Shown piece by piece: positions 1 to 10,674 of a stretch of 64,000 nt of DNA (its first letter is position 1; each line of letters begins with the position of its first letter). This DNA comes from Acanthochlamys bracteata. Taxonomy: Eukaryota; Streptophyta; Magnoliopsida; Pandanales; Velloziaceae. Below the pieces are notes generated by a model. That model was not told the origin of the DNA, did no database searches, and saw only the letters and a list, made by a program, of their open reading frames with translations. A program made the position numbers and the translations under genes. The stretch covers positions 744,001 to 808,000 of the forward strand of contig CM034130.1 in the NCBI GenBank assembly GCA_019914995.1, written 5' to 3'.

Positions 1-121
1 ATCTCTTGTTTCGATCGAAAACTTGGGTAAAGATTCTTCATTTTGTCGGCAACTTTTTATGATTATTTTGAAAAAAATTCTAGTGCTTTGATGAAGAAAT
101 TTGGATTGATTATGCTTTTAG

Positions 122-2342
122 AGTGGAGTAGAAACGAGCAATGTCAAGATGTCGATGAACCCCTTCTGTGAGATTGCTCTGGAAGAAGCACTCCGGATCA
201 AGGAATCCGGTGCCGCGGCTGAAGTCGTGGCAGTTTCAGTGGGACCCACACAGTGCACCGATACTCTCCGCACTGCCCTAGCCATGGGCGCCGACCGTGC
301 TGTCCACGTGGACCCCGGCAGCTCGGCTCCTGTTCTTCCCCTCTCCGTAGCCAAGATTATAGCCGCTATTGCGCGTGCTGAGAATCCCGGTCTCATTATC
401 ATGGGAAAGCAGGCAAGCTGAATTTATTCTAAATGAAAAAATAACTGATTTTATGTGTTGTTGCTGTTTTGAGTTTGCTTTTTAAGATTGATATTGAAGA
501 GGAGTTTGGTGCATTTCATTGTGCACATCTATATGCTTTGAAGCATCTTAAGGTGTAGTAAGTTTCCAGGATGAACTGTAAATAGCAAGTTGTGTAGTGA
601 TTTGTGGCATTCATTTGAGCTTAGTTGCACCTAAAATGTATGCGAGGCTAGTAGGGGTAGCATTTTAACTATAATCCACTTCTGTGGGATATGGTATGTG
701 TTAAGAATTTAGAGATTATATTCTCAGAAAGAATTTAGAGATTATAAAGATTGGTAACTGAGAGTAATTTGATGGGATACTATGGATAATTTAAGCATAT
801 CTTAGTGAAGGTTAGGATACAATGTTTCTAAAGTTTCTCCAGCTTTTGTTTTACCTGTGTATGTGATTGAGTAAAGATCTTGTATGTCTTTTCTTTGTAA
901 AATTCTTTGCAGGCAATTGATGATGACTGCAATCAAACAGGACAGATGGTTGCTGGGCTGCTCGAGTGGCCACAAGGGACCTTTGCATCAAAGGTAAACA
1001 TTCTGAAAATTGTATGTGGTGTATTTATTTGCATTCTTGGTGGTTTAGACATGAACTACAGCTGAAGGTCTTTTGGCTTGTTAAAGAAAGGAAAATAAGA
1101 GCACCTTTCAAAAAATGGCCTGTTATCTTAGTTATGAGTTAAGTTGCATTGTCCAAAATCCTCTAAGTTAAGAATAAATTGAAAACTATTGCATCAGTTG
1201 GGAGGTGTATCTTTTGCTTCTTCCGGCTGTATGCATCAACTTATACTAGGTTCAACATGGGCTGGTTATTCATGTCAATATTAAGAGCTAATATTCCCTT
1301 AAATAAGTAGGTTGTCTTCGATAAAGAAAAGCAAATGGCAACAGTCGATAGGGAGGTGGATGGTGGTATAGAGACAGTCTCTCTAAATTTACCTGCAGTG
1401 ATCACGTAAGTACTTTACCTCTTTCTTATTTGAGCTATCTTCACTTATGACTGTGAACATTAGTAACTTAGATTGTATCTATTGGGAGTCATTATGTAGA
1501 TGCCTTTCTAGAAGCATATATGGGTTACCAGGTAATGTCCTTGCCTGGCTGCGCAAAACTTCTTTGTGCCTGCTTTAAATAGGAGGTAAGAGATGAGACA
1601 AGGAATGGCCAATTCTTGCTAGTTTCACCTCTCGACAACTATCAAAGAATTTGTTTTGTTGAGGTATATTTGTGGCTAGATTGTTGCTATTTAAGTAGGT
1701 ATTTTTGTTTAAATAGTCCTAAAGTTAAGTGCTCATAAAAAATGTTTGCCACGAGGTGGTAGAACGTCAAGGTATCAGCAATCAAGAAATGCTGGTTATT
1801 ATGTTGATGAGGGTACAACTAAGCTTAAACAAATTTGTATGATTGTAGTTGTATTGGTAAGGGAACCCTTTGGAAAATGGGAATATTGCCTTTAAAAATG
1901 TAAACAGAATGTCCAATGGTAATTTAGATTTCCTGCTTGACAATTCTTAATTGTTGTCGGTGGCGGTTGTTTATTTTATTAGTGAGAAATCTCCATCTCG
2001 TACATGGTTTAGCAGGCATAACATCTTGGTAGACAGTTATATATAGCTATGTCTTAAACTTTGGAACTAATAGCTCCTTATAAAGTTCGATCCTGATAAT
2101 GTATTTGCCTACGCAGCACCGATTTGAGGCTAAATCAGCCAAGGTACGCAACTCTACCCAACATAATGAAAGCAAAATCAAAAGTCATTAAGAAGATGAC
2201 ACTACCAGAACTGAACGTAGAAATCAAGTCAGACCTTGAGGTAGTTCAAGTTACGGAAACCCCTAAGAGAAAAGCCGGGGTTATGGTTTCTTCTGTGGAT
2301 GAGCTTATTGACAAGTTGAAAAATGAAGCTCGTGTCCTGTGA
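122..2342 (+). CDS. ETFB: Electron transfer flavoprotein subunit beta, mitochondrial (5' end outside the window)
   Basis: ETF-beta pairs with ETF-alpha, binds FAD and AMP, and passes electrons from matrix dehydrogenases (in plants mainly branched-chain amino acid and lysine breakdown) to ETF:ubiquinone oxidoreductase. Exons seen: 122-412, 913-993, 1311-1405 and 2117-2342 (stop TGA), joined in phase. They give 230 residues from [19 protein letters not shown] to KLKNEARVL. The Arabidopsis protein is about 250 residues, so roughly the first 20 codons lie upstream and bases 1-121 are intron. The family signature is present (VDREVDGG, then [16 protein letters not shown]), as is the [15 protein letters not shown] segment. 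The first intron in the window starts with GC instead of GT (CAG|GCAAGC at 413). Reading through that intron would stop after two further codons. The other splice sites are GT-AG. Identification is very secure; exon edges are inferred. Confidence 0.95.
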
Positions 2343-2870
2343 ACATTCTTCTTTTTACCTGTTGTATTATTTCAGATTCATTTCCAATCAGTAGCATAGT
2401 TGTAAAAGCTGCAGATTGCATGTAATTTGTTGTACGACCAAACTTCAACGGCAGTGAATTTGAATTAGATGGCTTTATTATCAGGTACAAACTTCTATCA
2501 AAGATGCTTCAGGATTCAGCATTGCTAATGAAATGTAGATACAACTCGGATATTCAATATCCATGCCGTTCCGTAGTTTGAGACAGATTGGTTTACGACT
2601 TCTACTAGCACTATGAAATGTGCTGTTAATCTTTAAAAATATTTGAAAGTATTTATTGAAAATACTTTTTTAAAAAATTATGTTTTAAAATGAGTTCTTA
2701 ATAAAAAAGTTTGTAAAACTTTTTGTCATGTAAATGGTTACCTGGCATTGGTAATGTCAGTATTGGCTTTTTGTTATTAACTAGTGCAGATCGAAGTACA
2801 AAAGAATAAAAAATAAAGTAGGCACCATCATTAGTCTTTGAACTTCTATTTCAGTATATTTTATATGCAT

Positions 2871-3165
2871 GCTTCAAATACTCGTAACTGAGTTTCGTAA
2901 AAATATAAAAAATAAGAAATAAAATTTTTTAAAAAATAAAGTGAAAGTGAAGTTTAGTATTTATATTTTGATAAATTTTGAAAGTATACTGAAAATTAAA
3001 AGATATAATTATATTAAAAAATATATAAATAAAAAAATTAGAATTAGAATTTCGTATGTAAAAGTAAAGTTTTGAATTTTTTGTATAATTAAAATATAGA
3101 AACTATTCGAAACTTAAAATTTAATTAAAAAAAATAAAATTATAGATATTTGAAATAATTTTTTT
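2871..3165 (+). repeat. AT-rich dispersed repeat, left copy of a facing pair
   Basis: This stretch runs from CTTCAAATACTCGTAACTGA through TTTCGTAAAAATA to about TAAAATTATAGATATTTG. Reversed and complemented, 3511-3786 follows the same order of blocks over about 270 bases. Shared blocks include TTCGTAAAAATATAAAA, AATATAATTATATTAAAAA and TAATTAAAATATA. Further copies lie near 12541-12692 (reverse) and 62480-62735 (forward). It behaves like a degenerate non-autonomous element. No target-site duplication was identified, so class and exact ends are uncertain. Confidence 0.5.
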
Positions 3166-3510
3166 TTATTTTTTTTTATAGTTTTTAAAGTGCCTATCCA
3201 AACTATGAACCAGATAACGATGGCCGGAAGTTCTTGTCAAATCTACACAACTTAAAGGAAAGCATATGCATCTCGATAGTCATATGAATTGTTCTCCCGC
3301 CGCCAACATATGTGTCAATTTTTGAGGGGACAGAGCGATCTTGATCATAGTAATAATGGCGGGTTTACTGCCTCTGGCCTCCCTGGGGTTCAATGTATTT
3401 GATCAATCATGATCAAAGAACTCATCCCTATCTACTGAACTGGTACTACGTGTCTCGACCTGTGGAGAAGACCGAGGAAACACAGAGTTCATTGACTCCT
3501 TTCAATCAGT

Positions 3511-3786
3511 GTTTTAAAGTCCGTAATTTTATTTTTTTTATTAAATTCTAAATTTTAAATTATTTATATATTTTAATTATAAAAAAATTTTAAAATTTAT
3601 TTTTTGTATATAAAATTTTAGTTTTAATTTTTTATTTATATATTTTTAATATAATTATATTTCTTAATTGTTAATATATTAAAAAAATTATTAAAATATA
3701 AATATTAATTTTATTTTTATTTTTAAAATTTTATATTTTATATTTTTACGAAATTTAATTACAAATATTTAAAATACGTCTTTAGC
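3511..3786 (-). repeat. AT-rich dispersed repeat, right copy of a facing pair
   Basis: This is the inverted partner of 2871-3165. On the minus strand it opens near GACGTATTTTAAATATTTG and continues TTTCGTAAAAATATAAAA. The two copies enclose about 345 bases of non-repetitive, ordinary-composition DNA. They could therefore be the arms of one foldback element or two independent insertions. Low sequence complexity inflates apparent similarity, but the order of the non-trivial blocks is kept. Confidence 0.5.
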
Positions 3787-5312
3787 TTATGAATCGCTCC
3801 AAGATATCAGGAGTTCTGAAGAAAAAATAACCTTCACTTTGTAGGAGTTGGTCTAAAAATTGATCACATTCTTTTGTAGATATGTATATATATTCATCCA
3901 ATGCAGTTACATGCTTATCTGAATCGGCAACAATTATATATGGCATAATTTCAGTGCAATTAATCTGGGTTTCTTTGTACATAATTCATAAAAGTTACAT
4001 CAGATTATGGAGCTGCAGTGCAATGTAATTTGCTGCTCGTTCACATTAATCAAAAGTGTTCGTTCTTGGGTAGAATTACTGTACCATTACATGATTTATT
4101 AGTTAAACAGTGGTAAGGATTTATTTATATTATTTGAAAATGGGGATAAAAAGTGAGTAAAAAATATTTAAAAATAGTTATTGGGGAAATAATTTTTTTT
4201 TGTTTTGAAATATGATTGTAGAAAGTAAAGTTTAAGAATGAGTTATAAAAAGATAAAATTATAAGGAAAAATAATTAAAAAACATTTTAAACTCAACTTT
4301 TGAAGAAAAAAATGCATGCAGTGATAACACAACATAATACTAACCATTACATATTCGGTTTTTTAGAAAAAAAAAATCTCGTCTTTAAAAAAATAAAAAT
4401 AGTTTTTATTTAAAAAAAATTATTTTAAAAATATGTTCACACGCTCTGTTGAGATAATTTATGAATTACTTATGTAATTATGTTATCATTATTATTATAA
4501 AATTCAACAATCTAGGGAATGTTTAAGAGTTCTTGAAAAAAAGTTTTCTGAAGAAAATATATTAAATTTTTTTTAAAATGGATATTTTTTATTTAAAAAA
4601 TAATAATAAAATTAATAATAAAATTTTATAATATAGAAATTTTATATTTTAAATTAAAAAATAATAAATTATTTAAAAATTTTATTAAAAAATATAAAAT
4701 AAAATTGAAATAAAATTTTTATAATCTCGCCTATATATCCACCTATTTGAATTACGGACGTGTTTTAATTATATAAAGTAAATTTTGACGATAAGAAATT
4801 TTGTTAACATAAAATTTGATAAAATTAGGATTTAAATCTTAATTAAATATAAAGTAAATTTTAATAAAAATAAAATAAAATTGTAAAAATTTAAATAAAT
4901 TAAAATATTTAAATATTAAATTTAAAATTTTGAAAAAATAAAATCCGTGAAAATTGAAACATGCTTCTCTTCCCAATTTCCCGTTGCCCATTTAAATTCC
5001 TTCAGATTTAATAAAAACTCGATCATGCATTCATGCACGCACGATTACCGTCCTGTGTCAGCACGAATCTCAAGACAACATTTCCCCAAACAACGCGCTG
5101 TCAGTTGGACCACCGTCGACCCCAACCACCACGCTGTCCTTTTTGTATTACAACGTTTAAATCTCAATCTAACGGCTGCAATTAAATCAGAACCCACTAA
5201 ATATCTGACGGCTAAAAATAATGGCTGCGGTTCTGTGTGTGATATTGGAAACACCAAATATGGAAGGGCAATTAACGTAAAAAAAGCACTCCGGTTCCCT
5301 CTCTACCGGAAC

Positions 5313-5320
5313 TATAAATA
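5313..5320 (+). promoter_or_regulatory. Probable TATA box of the HRLI gene
   Basis: TATAAATA lies about 130 bases upstream of the chosen ATG (5444). This spacing suits a transcription start near 5345 and a roughly 100-base leader rich in TTC/CT, typical of a plant 5'UTR. The upstream DNA also carries the paired CATGCA motifs. Inferred from consensus and position only. Confidence 0.5.
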
Positions 5321-5443
5321 GTGAACAGGGGTTACGGCTTTGTTTTTTCTTTTGTTTCCACAAAAGCTTTGTTCGAAAATTTTTCAAGAGCGGAGATCTC
5401 TCTTCTTTCTATCCCCTTCTCTCCACGCGTTAGTTTGAAAGAG

Positions 5444-8400
5444 ATGGGTTTCGTTTCCTTCTTCGGGAGAGTTCTCTTCGCTTCCTTCTTCCTTCTCTCG
5501 GCATTCCAGGAGTAAGCAAAGCGAAAATCTCCAGATCTGCTGTATTTCGTTGTTTTAATCATTAATTTCTTTTCTCGACCTCTTGGTTTAGAATCGTCGG
5601 GGTTGGTACTTGTTAAGCTACTTAATGTTTGTGTGGCTTTTGTGTTTTTAGATTTCATTCGGGGCTTTACCCGTGGCTTTGTGTTGTCTCGGAGTTTTTG
5701 GTTTAGAATTGTCTAGTGTTTCCTTGTGTTTTGCAGCTAGAACATTTGGAATTTGATGGTTCATTACCTATAGTATTTATTGTGGAATGGTGTTGTATGT
5801 TTAGATCTTGATCCTAGTTAAGCTGAGCTGAAGATGTAGCGGGATCCGAAGGATTGCAGGCTGCAGATTGAGTTTGTTGCTGCATATGGTGTTTGTTAAG
5901 TTAGTTGGCTGATCTTGTATGGTTTATGGTCACTATGATAGTTTGTGTTTGATAATGTCTGATCTGCATAGATGTGCTGTTATTGTTTTTGAGAGGAGAT
6001 GAAGCGTTGGTCTGGAATTCGTAGGTAGAATAAGATCTGTTGTCGAGATTGACTTGGAGAGAGATATATGGGGGACTATCAACTTTCCAATGTGAATGGA
6101 AAAAAATATGAACCCATCAAGTATTATGTCCCATCAAAGCTCTCTGGTCCAGAATTCTGTTTAGTGGCATTTTCCCTACTTCTAAGCTTGCAATACAATA
6201 GCTTTGCTCCATTGTAAAATATGCTCAGTTATTTTGTCTCAAAACCTTTCTCAGCATTCTCTTAGCTCCCTGTGGCTACTGATCAAAGATGAGAAGGTAG
6301 CAACATTGATGAATGAAAGAGATTATTGAGATGCAAGCATGTTTTTGGGAGAAATAAGAAGCCTACATGCATTTTGAAAACAGAATGCAAAAATAGGGCA
6401 TGCTGCTTTAGTTGGTGGCTGAAAGGGAGAAGGGAAACAAAAGCTTGGCCAATGTGGTTTTAACGAACAAAATTTTAAGGCCTTGGTCTATGTATCTTGT
6501 AGAGTTTTTTGTTGGTGTGCTCACTGTGATTTAGGCCATGTGCTGCTTTAAAGTACAATTGTTTTGGCTGAAGAATTAACTTGATTTTATCAATAATATG
6601 CTAGAGGACTTTCTAGGTGTATTTGGTACACACCATAGAGTAGAATTGATGCGCCACCACGACATGGAGGAAGGATCTCCTATATGCGGGAAATGGCATT
6701 CCAATCTTCAGCTCACGCAAATTTGTATGGATCCCACCACATTTATTGTAGGGCCAACACAAATGTGTGGTGGGATGAGAATGGGACACTATGTTCCGGT
6801 TTGATATGATCCCTAGACCAGGATGTGTCGGGATTTCTGTTCCCTACAAAATAAGTGTATATTTGTATGGTCCGTTTGTAAAGGGGCTAATCTTCGTATA
6901 GTTATCTAAGTTCTCTGCAGAAGTTGAACATGTACACTCTTTTTTTTGGTGCTAGATGGCTATGAGAAGTTTGGCTGATTGAAGAGGGATTGATTTTTGT
7001 TTCTTCCATCATTGTATTTGAAATGTTGAAAAAACATGACATCTAGGCCATACACTTCTTTAATAAAGCAATTTGGTGGAGTTAATGTAAATTAGGTAGT
7101 GATGTAGTTAGGGTTTTGCGACGGGTGTCCTAAGGTGTAGATAGAGCGCAATTCTCAGTCCAATGCAGTTAATACACCATTGAAGTGTGTAAATTTATGG
7201 TTCCCATTTAAAACGGATACTACTAGGAAAGAACATGATTCTTGTCACTAGTAATTGAAACTTTTTGGGGACTATACATTGGCATTATTTATAGTGTATT
7301 AATTGAATCGAACTGAAAGAAGTGACCCACTTTCCCTAACGGGTGCCCTTAGGATACTTGTGACAATATTCCTTACATACCGTCCACCTAGTCTCACATT
7401 AGGTTGCCTCAACTTCTTGTACCACCTCTCTTTCACACTGGGTGAAAATAATGTCATCAGACTCTTGAAACTATGAATAAATACAAATTCCTGGCTACAG
7501 AAAGCCTTGCGGAAGTAAGTCGTGCATACTCTTTAGGTGGATTGCTTGGGCTAAGGTTTTGCCTGTGGGGTTCTTCATGAATTTGTTTCTTAATTTTCTT
7601 CTTTGTCATTCTTGTGGCAAAATCTTTTCAGTAGTAGAAGTGGTTATGTATATTTTTGGCAACTTTTTCTCTGGTAAGATACATATGCTTGAATGACTAC
7701 TTTCTTATCAATAAGAAACTATTTTTTAGTTTGGCTCTCCCAACAGCCACTCCTACAACCTTCTCTTTCAATGAAATATTGTCTAGAAACAGAATTGATA
7801 TCTATTCGCCCCATCCTTTAGTCCATAGTGCTAATCGTGGGGGTCAAGTACATCCATTCTTATGCTTTTTTAATCTCATTGATTTTGGTAATTTAAGAGT
7901 AGACTGAGTAGTGTACCGAAAGTTGTAATCCCTTGGCCAGGCTAAGTTTTTAGACTAAGTTGCTGTATTTACAATAATGCCTTTGGAGATTGAGGTGATT
8001 GGTGGCTTTCTGCACATGGTTTCTGAAACATGTACCCCATATTGGTTACTTCCCAATTGAAGGAGCAAAAACCTTGAGTAAATATGAAGCTTATATGAAG
8101 CATTCTAGAGGAAGACATATTCTTGTAGTTTGTATGACGAAATCGAGCGAAATTGAATAATTTTGCCCTTTGACAATACAAATATAATTTTGGTTAGATT
8201 GAAGATGGGCAAGCAAATCCTTGAATAAACTTCGTCATTCAACAATACTAAAATAAACTCCATCTTTCTAAGGCATGTTCCTCAGAGCTATTTCTTTTGG
8301 CTGATGTATGTTGTGAGTTATTACTTTTTGCGGACATCCAGGAAATCCTTGAACCAGCATCACTAAATAAGATGTACGAATTTGCTGTTGGAAAATATTT

Positions 8401-9232
8401 GTAAGTCTCTTAGGTATAAAAATTTCATGCATGTTGGTAATCCCTTTGACCTAATTATGTGCTGTTCAGCTGGCTGACACAAGAAAGTTGTATATTTGTT
8501 TATACTGATAAACCATGTGGATGCTCAGGTTTAATGAATTTGGGGTTGATGGAGGACCGGCAGCAAACGCGCTGAAGCCTAAGTTTGAGATTTTCAGCAG
8601 TCATGTTTCTACTCATTTGGGTGCAAAGATTCCAGAAATCAAGGCAAGTGACGTTGCCCTTTTACCTTTCCTGTCAATATATATGCTCACAAGTTTTTAC
8701 ATAAATCTCCATGGTTATTTATTTATATATATTTTTGCAGGCGAAACATTTAATTGCTGCTGCTATTGCCTTTAAAGGTCTTGGAGGCGTTCTGTTTACT
8801 GTGAACAGCTCCTTGGGCGCAATCCTACTGGTCTGTACCTAGCACCTGTGACAATGTATCTTTGGTTGATTCCTATTGATCATTAAAATTTGTTATGCCT
8901 TGTGCTTCTTTAATGATTGAACTGTCTTGTTTACTCTTTTTCCCCCAAGATTATCTACATTGCAGTCACCAATCCCATTATGAATGACTTCTACAACTAC
9001 GACATGGGTAGGCCGGAGTTTCGACAAGTCTTTGTGAAGTTCACTGAGGTATGCATCCAAACCACACCAGCTATTAAATTCTTATTGGTTTTGGTGTATA
9101 ACAGCTTTATGCTTTTATTTCATTCTGCAGACATTAGCTGTTCTGGGTGCTTTGCTTTTCTTCTTGGGAATGAAGAATTCTATGCCGAAGAGGCAACCCA
9201 AGAAGAAGGCCCTGAAGCCTAAGACTGTCTGA
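5444..9232 (+). CDS. HR-like lesion-inducing protein (HRLI family, small multi-pass membrane protein)
   Basis: Exons 5444-5511, 8529-8643, 8741-8830, 8950-9048 and 9131-9232 join in phase to give 157 residues, the usual length for this family. The protein begins MGFVSFFGRVLFASFFLLSA and continues EFNEFGVDGGPAANALKPKF, both hallmarks of the plant HR_lesion family (Arabidopsis At4g14420/At1g04340 type). Hydrophobic segments lie at about residues 5-22, 62-95 and 125-138, with a basic tail (PKRQPKKKALKPK), consistent with an endomembrane protein. The family is named for a tobacco relative that causes lesions when expressed; its molecular role is not known. Intron 1 is about 3 kb. Intron 2 appears to use a GC donor (AAG|GCAAGT at 8644), since no in-phase GT alternative fits. 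Identity is secure; the 8529 junction is supported by the conserved QEFNEFG sequence. Confidence 0.92.
6731..6776. repeat. Imperfect inverted repeat (hairpin) within the HRLI intron
   Basis: ATCCCACCACATTT at 6731-6744 is matched by AAATGTGTGGTGGGAT at 6761-6776. When inverted, the second arm equals the first apart from two extra bases. The loop is 16 bases. It may be the centre of a small MITE, but no outer ends or target-site duplication were found. Confidence 0.45.
7125..7360. mobile_element. Possible MITE in the HRLI intron
   Basis: The left end reads GGGTGTCCTAAGG. The right end, complemented, reads GTATCCTAAGGGCACCCGTT, sharing the TCCTAAGG core in inverted orientation about 230 bases apart. 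The inside has no open frame. Short matching ends and the size suggest a small non-autonomous element, but the terminal repeat is brief and no clear target-site duplication is visible. Confidence 0.35.
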
Positions 9233-10674
9233 AGTATAAGACATTGCAGTAAATCTGTGGATGCTATTTAGTTTTTGCGCGTATAAACATTATGATCAAT
9301 TATGCAATTTTTTGTTGGCAAGCCTTTGCCGATCACACTTGGGAAGGTTTTTTGGAAGTAAGATGGCGTGTCTTATGGAGATTTTGTAGGAACTACTTCA
9401 AGTACTTCAAATTAATCTTTTTTCCTTCAGAGTTTAGGTAATATGTACGCTGTTTAGCGTAGCTGCAACTCAGCAGCTTTGAACGACCTCCCGATTTGGA
9501 ATAGCTCAAGTTTTGTGAATCTTAAGCATTGTCGAAATTCAATTTGCGTTTCCTGTTACAAATTGTTCGAAATGGTTTGCTGATAGAACCATGAACATCA
9601 TTTGAAGCTTTTTGGTTTGCAAGTTCTATTCAACTGCATCAGCTATCATTTTCTCAAATATTGATTATTATGGTAGGAGCAACAGATTGATTCGCACTGT
9701 CTACAGGAAATATTCTCACAGAACTAGCTGGAGTTTTTCATTTAATAATTGAGTGTGTTCTACCCTGTAAAAGTGCATATGCTTCACGAAAGATACTTAT
9801 ACTTTGGTATGAGGTATGATTATAAATATTTATGAGTAGTTGATAATTGGTCAAATGAGGACTTAGTTCTGGAGTAAACATAGACAAAGCTATTATTACA
9901 AGTGATCTCCAATTTCACTAGCATCTGTTTGACAGTGAAACCATGGACCTGTACACTGAGTCCTAAACAGTATCTCATTACATATTACATAAGCCACAGT
10001 AGCTATGGAATTCTTTGTCTTATTATTATCACATTTCTGCTGGCAGAAAAACCTGCGAGAAGAAGTCCAGTTCCTCATCGCGGGTGCCTGCAAATGCCAG
10101 CAACACAGATAAAGCTGATGTGCTTGTACCTAAGGAGCTGTTCCTTCCCAGGAAGCAGTACTACATAAAAAGAATCGTAGAGAAAGGTGGTGCTTCTGGA
10201 AAAAGCATAGAGTCATATACACACTCTGGAAGAGGAACCCTGGTGAACACCTTCAGAGGTTACTTCTATCAGGTAACTTTATCTCTGATCACAAGTGTGA
10301 AAGCCACTATCATGCATTAAGGGATGTGCTGAAGAGTGTGCGTGCATATCTACATATTAAAGCCATTTGTTTTGGTAGATGGGCAATGCTCTTTTAGATT
10401 TTTAGCTCTCCATGCAGCAATTTTTATTTGTATGGGAGGCATTCATTTTTTCACATCATAGAAAGAATCATTTCTGAAAATGTCAGCACTCTTGAATCCT
10501 TCTATGAAGCATAGATTTGTTGTCTACCATGGTGTTGGCTTTGTTGAGATAGCCGTGATCTTCCGGCAACTTTACTAGCCGCAATCTTGACTTGTCTGAG
10601 CAAAGTCAAGAAACAAGGGCCTACATTCACACACTGAATGTACCTTCTATATCTGCCACTGTTTACAAGAAAAT
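9233..10674. other. HRLI 3'UTR and spacer before the PPR gene
   Basis: The first 200-300 bases are likely HRLI 3'UTR. The rest is of ordinary composition and separates two convergent genes. It contains the exon-like segment 10047-10273 but no recognised gene. The PPR stop codon lies at its right edge, so the last 200 or so bases are probably PPR 3'UTR on the other strand. Confidence 0.5.
10047..10273 (+). other. Orphan exon-like open segment of unknown function
   Basis: A pyrimidine-rich tract and CAG precede this segment (GCTGGCAG|AAAAACC) and a donor follows it (TATCAG|GTAACT). The plus-strand frame read across it encodes KTCEKKSSSSSRVPANASN, then a region ending GRGTLVNTFRGYFYQ, without a stop. 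The frame stays open into the downstream DNA until about 10320. I do not recognise the protein and see no flanking exons that extend it, so it may be a gene relic, an exon of a noncoding transcript, or chance. Confidence 0.25.

Larger units (their letters stand above)
2343..5312. other. 3'UTR of ETFB, then AT-rich intergenic DNA and the HRLI promoter
   Basis: About the first 150-250 bases are probably ETFB 3'UTR. The rest is very AT-rich and includes two facing copies of a dispersed repeat (listed separately). Between those copies, roughly 3190-3510, is a block of ordinary base composition with no recognisable gene. Short open frames here, such as 3782-3982 on the minus strand, have no coding character. 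At 4500-4740 there is another AT-rich, MITE-like stretch. From about 4940 the composition rises toward the next gene, and the DNA carries two RY-type CATGCA motifs (5024-5030 and 5032-5037). Confidence 0.6.
5512..8528 (+). other. Long first intron of the HRLI gene
   Basis: This is about 3.0 kb between exon 1 (CAGGA|GTAAGC) and exon 2 (CTCAG|GTTTAATG). It holds no conserved coding sequence. Within it are a short imperfect hairpin (6731-6776), a possible MITE (about 7125-7360) and a 59-base exon-like segment (8342-8400). The first kilobase is T-rich with moderate GC, as in plant introns that boost expression, but no specific enhancer can be named. Confidence 0.7.

Noticed and set aside
149-421. 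Reading ETFB as starting at the Met at 149 in a 90-residue protein
   Set aside because: Upstream codons 122-148 (SGVETSNVK) match the family and follow a splice acceptor, so 149 is an internal Met. The stop at 419-421 lies in the intron.
3782-3982. Minus-strand open frame in the spacer after ETFB
   Set aside because: Sixty-six codons with no family resemblance, beside an AT-rich repeat; consistent with chance.
6598-6804. Open frame inside the HRLI intron
   Set aside because: It spans the short hairpin, lacks splice context and homology, and lies between clear HRLI exons.
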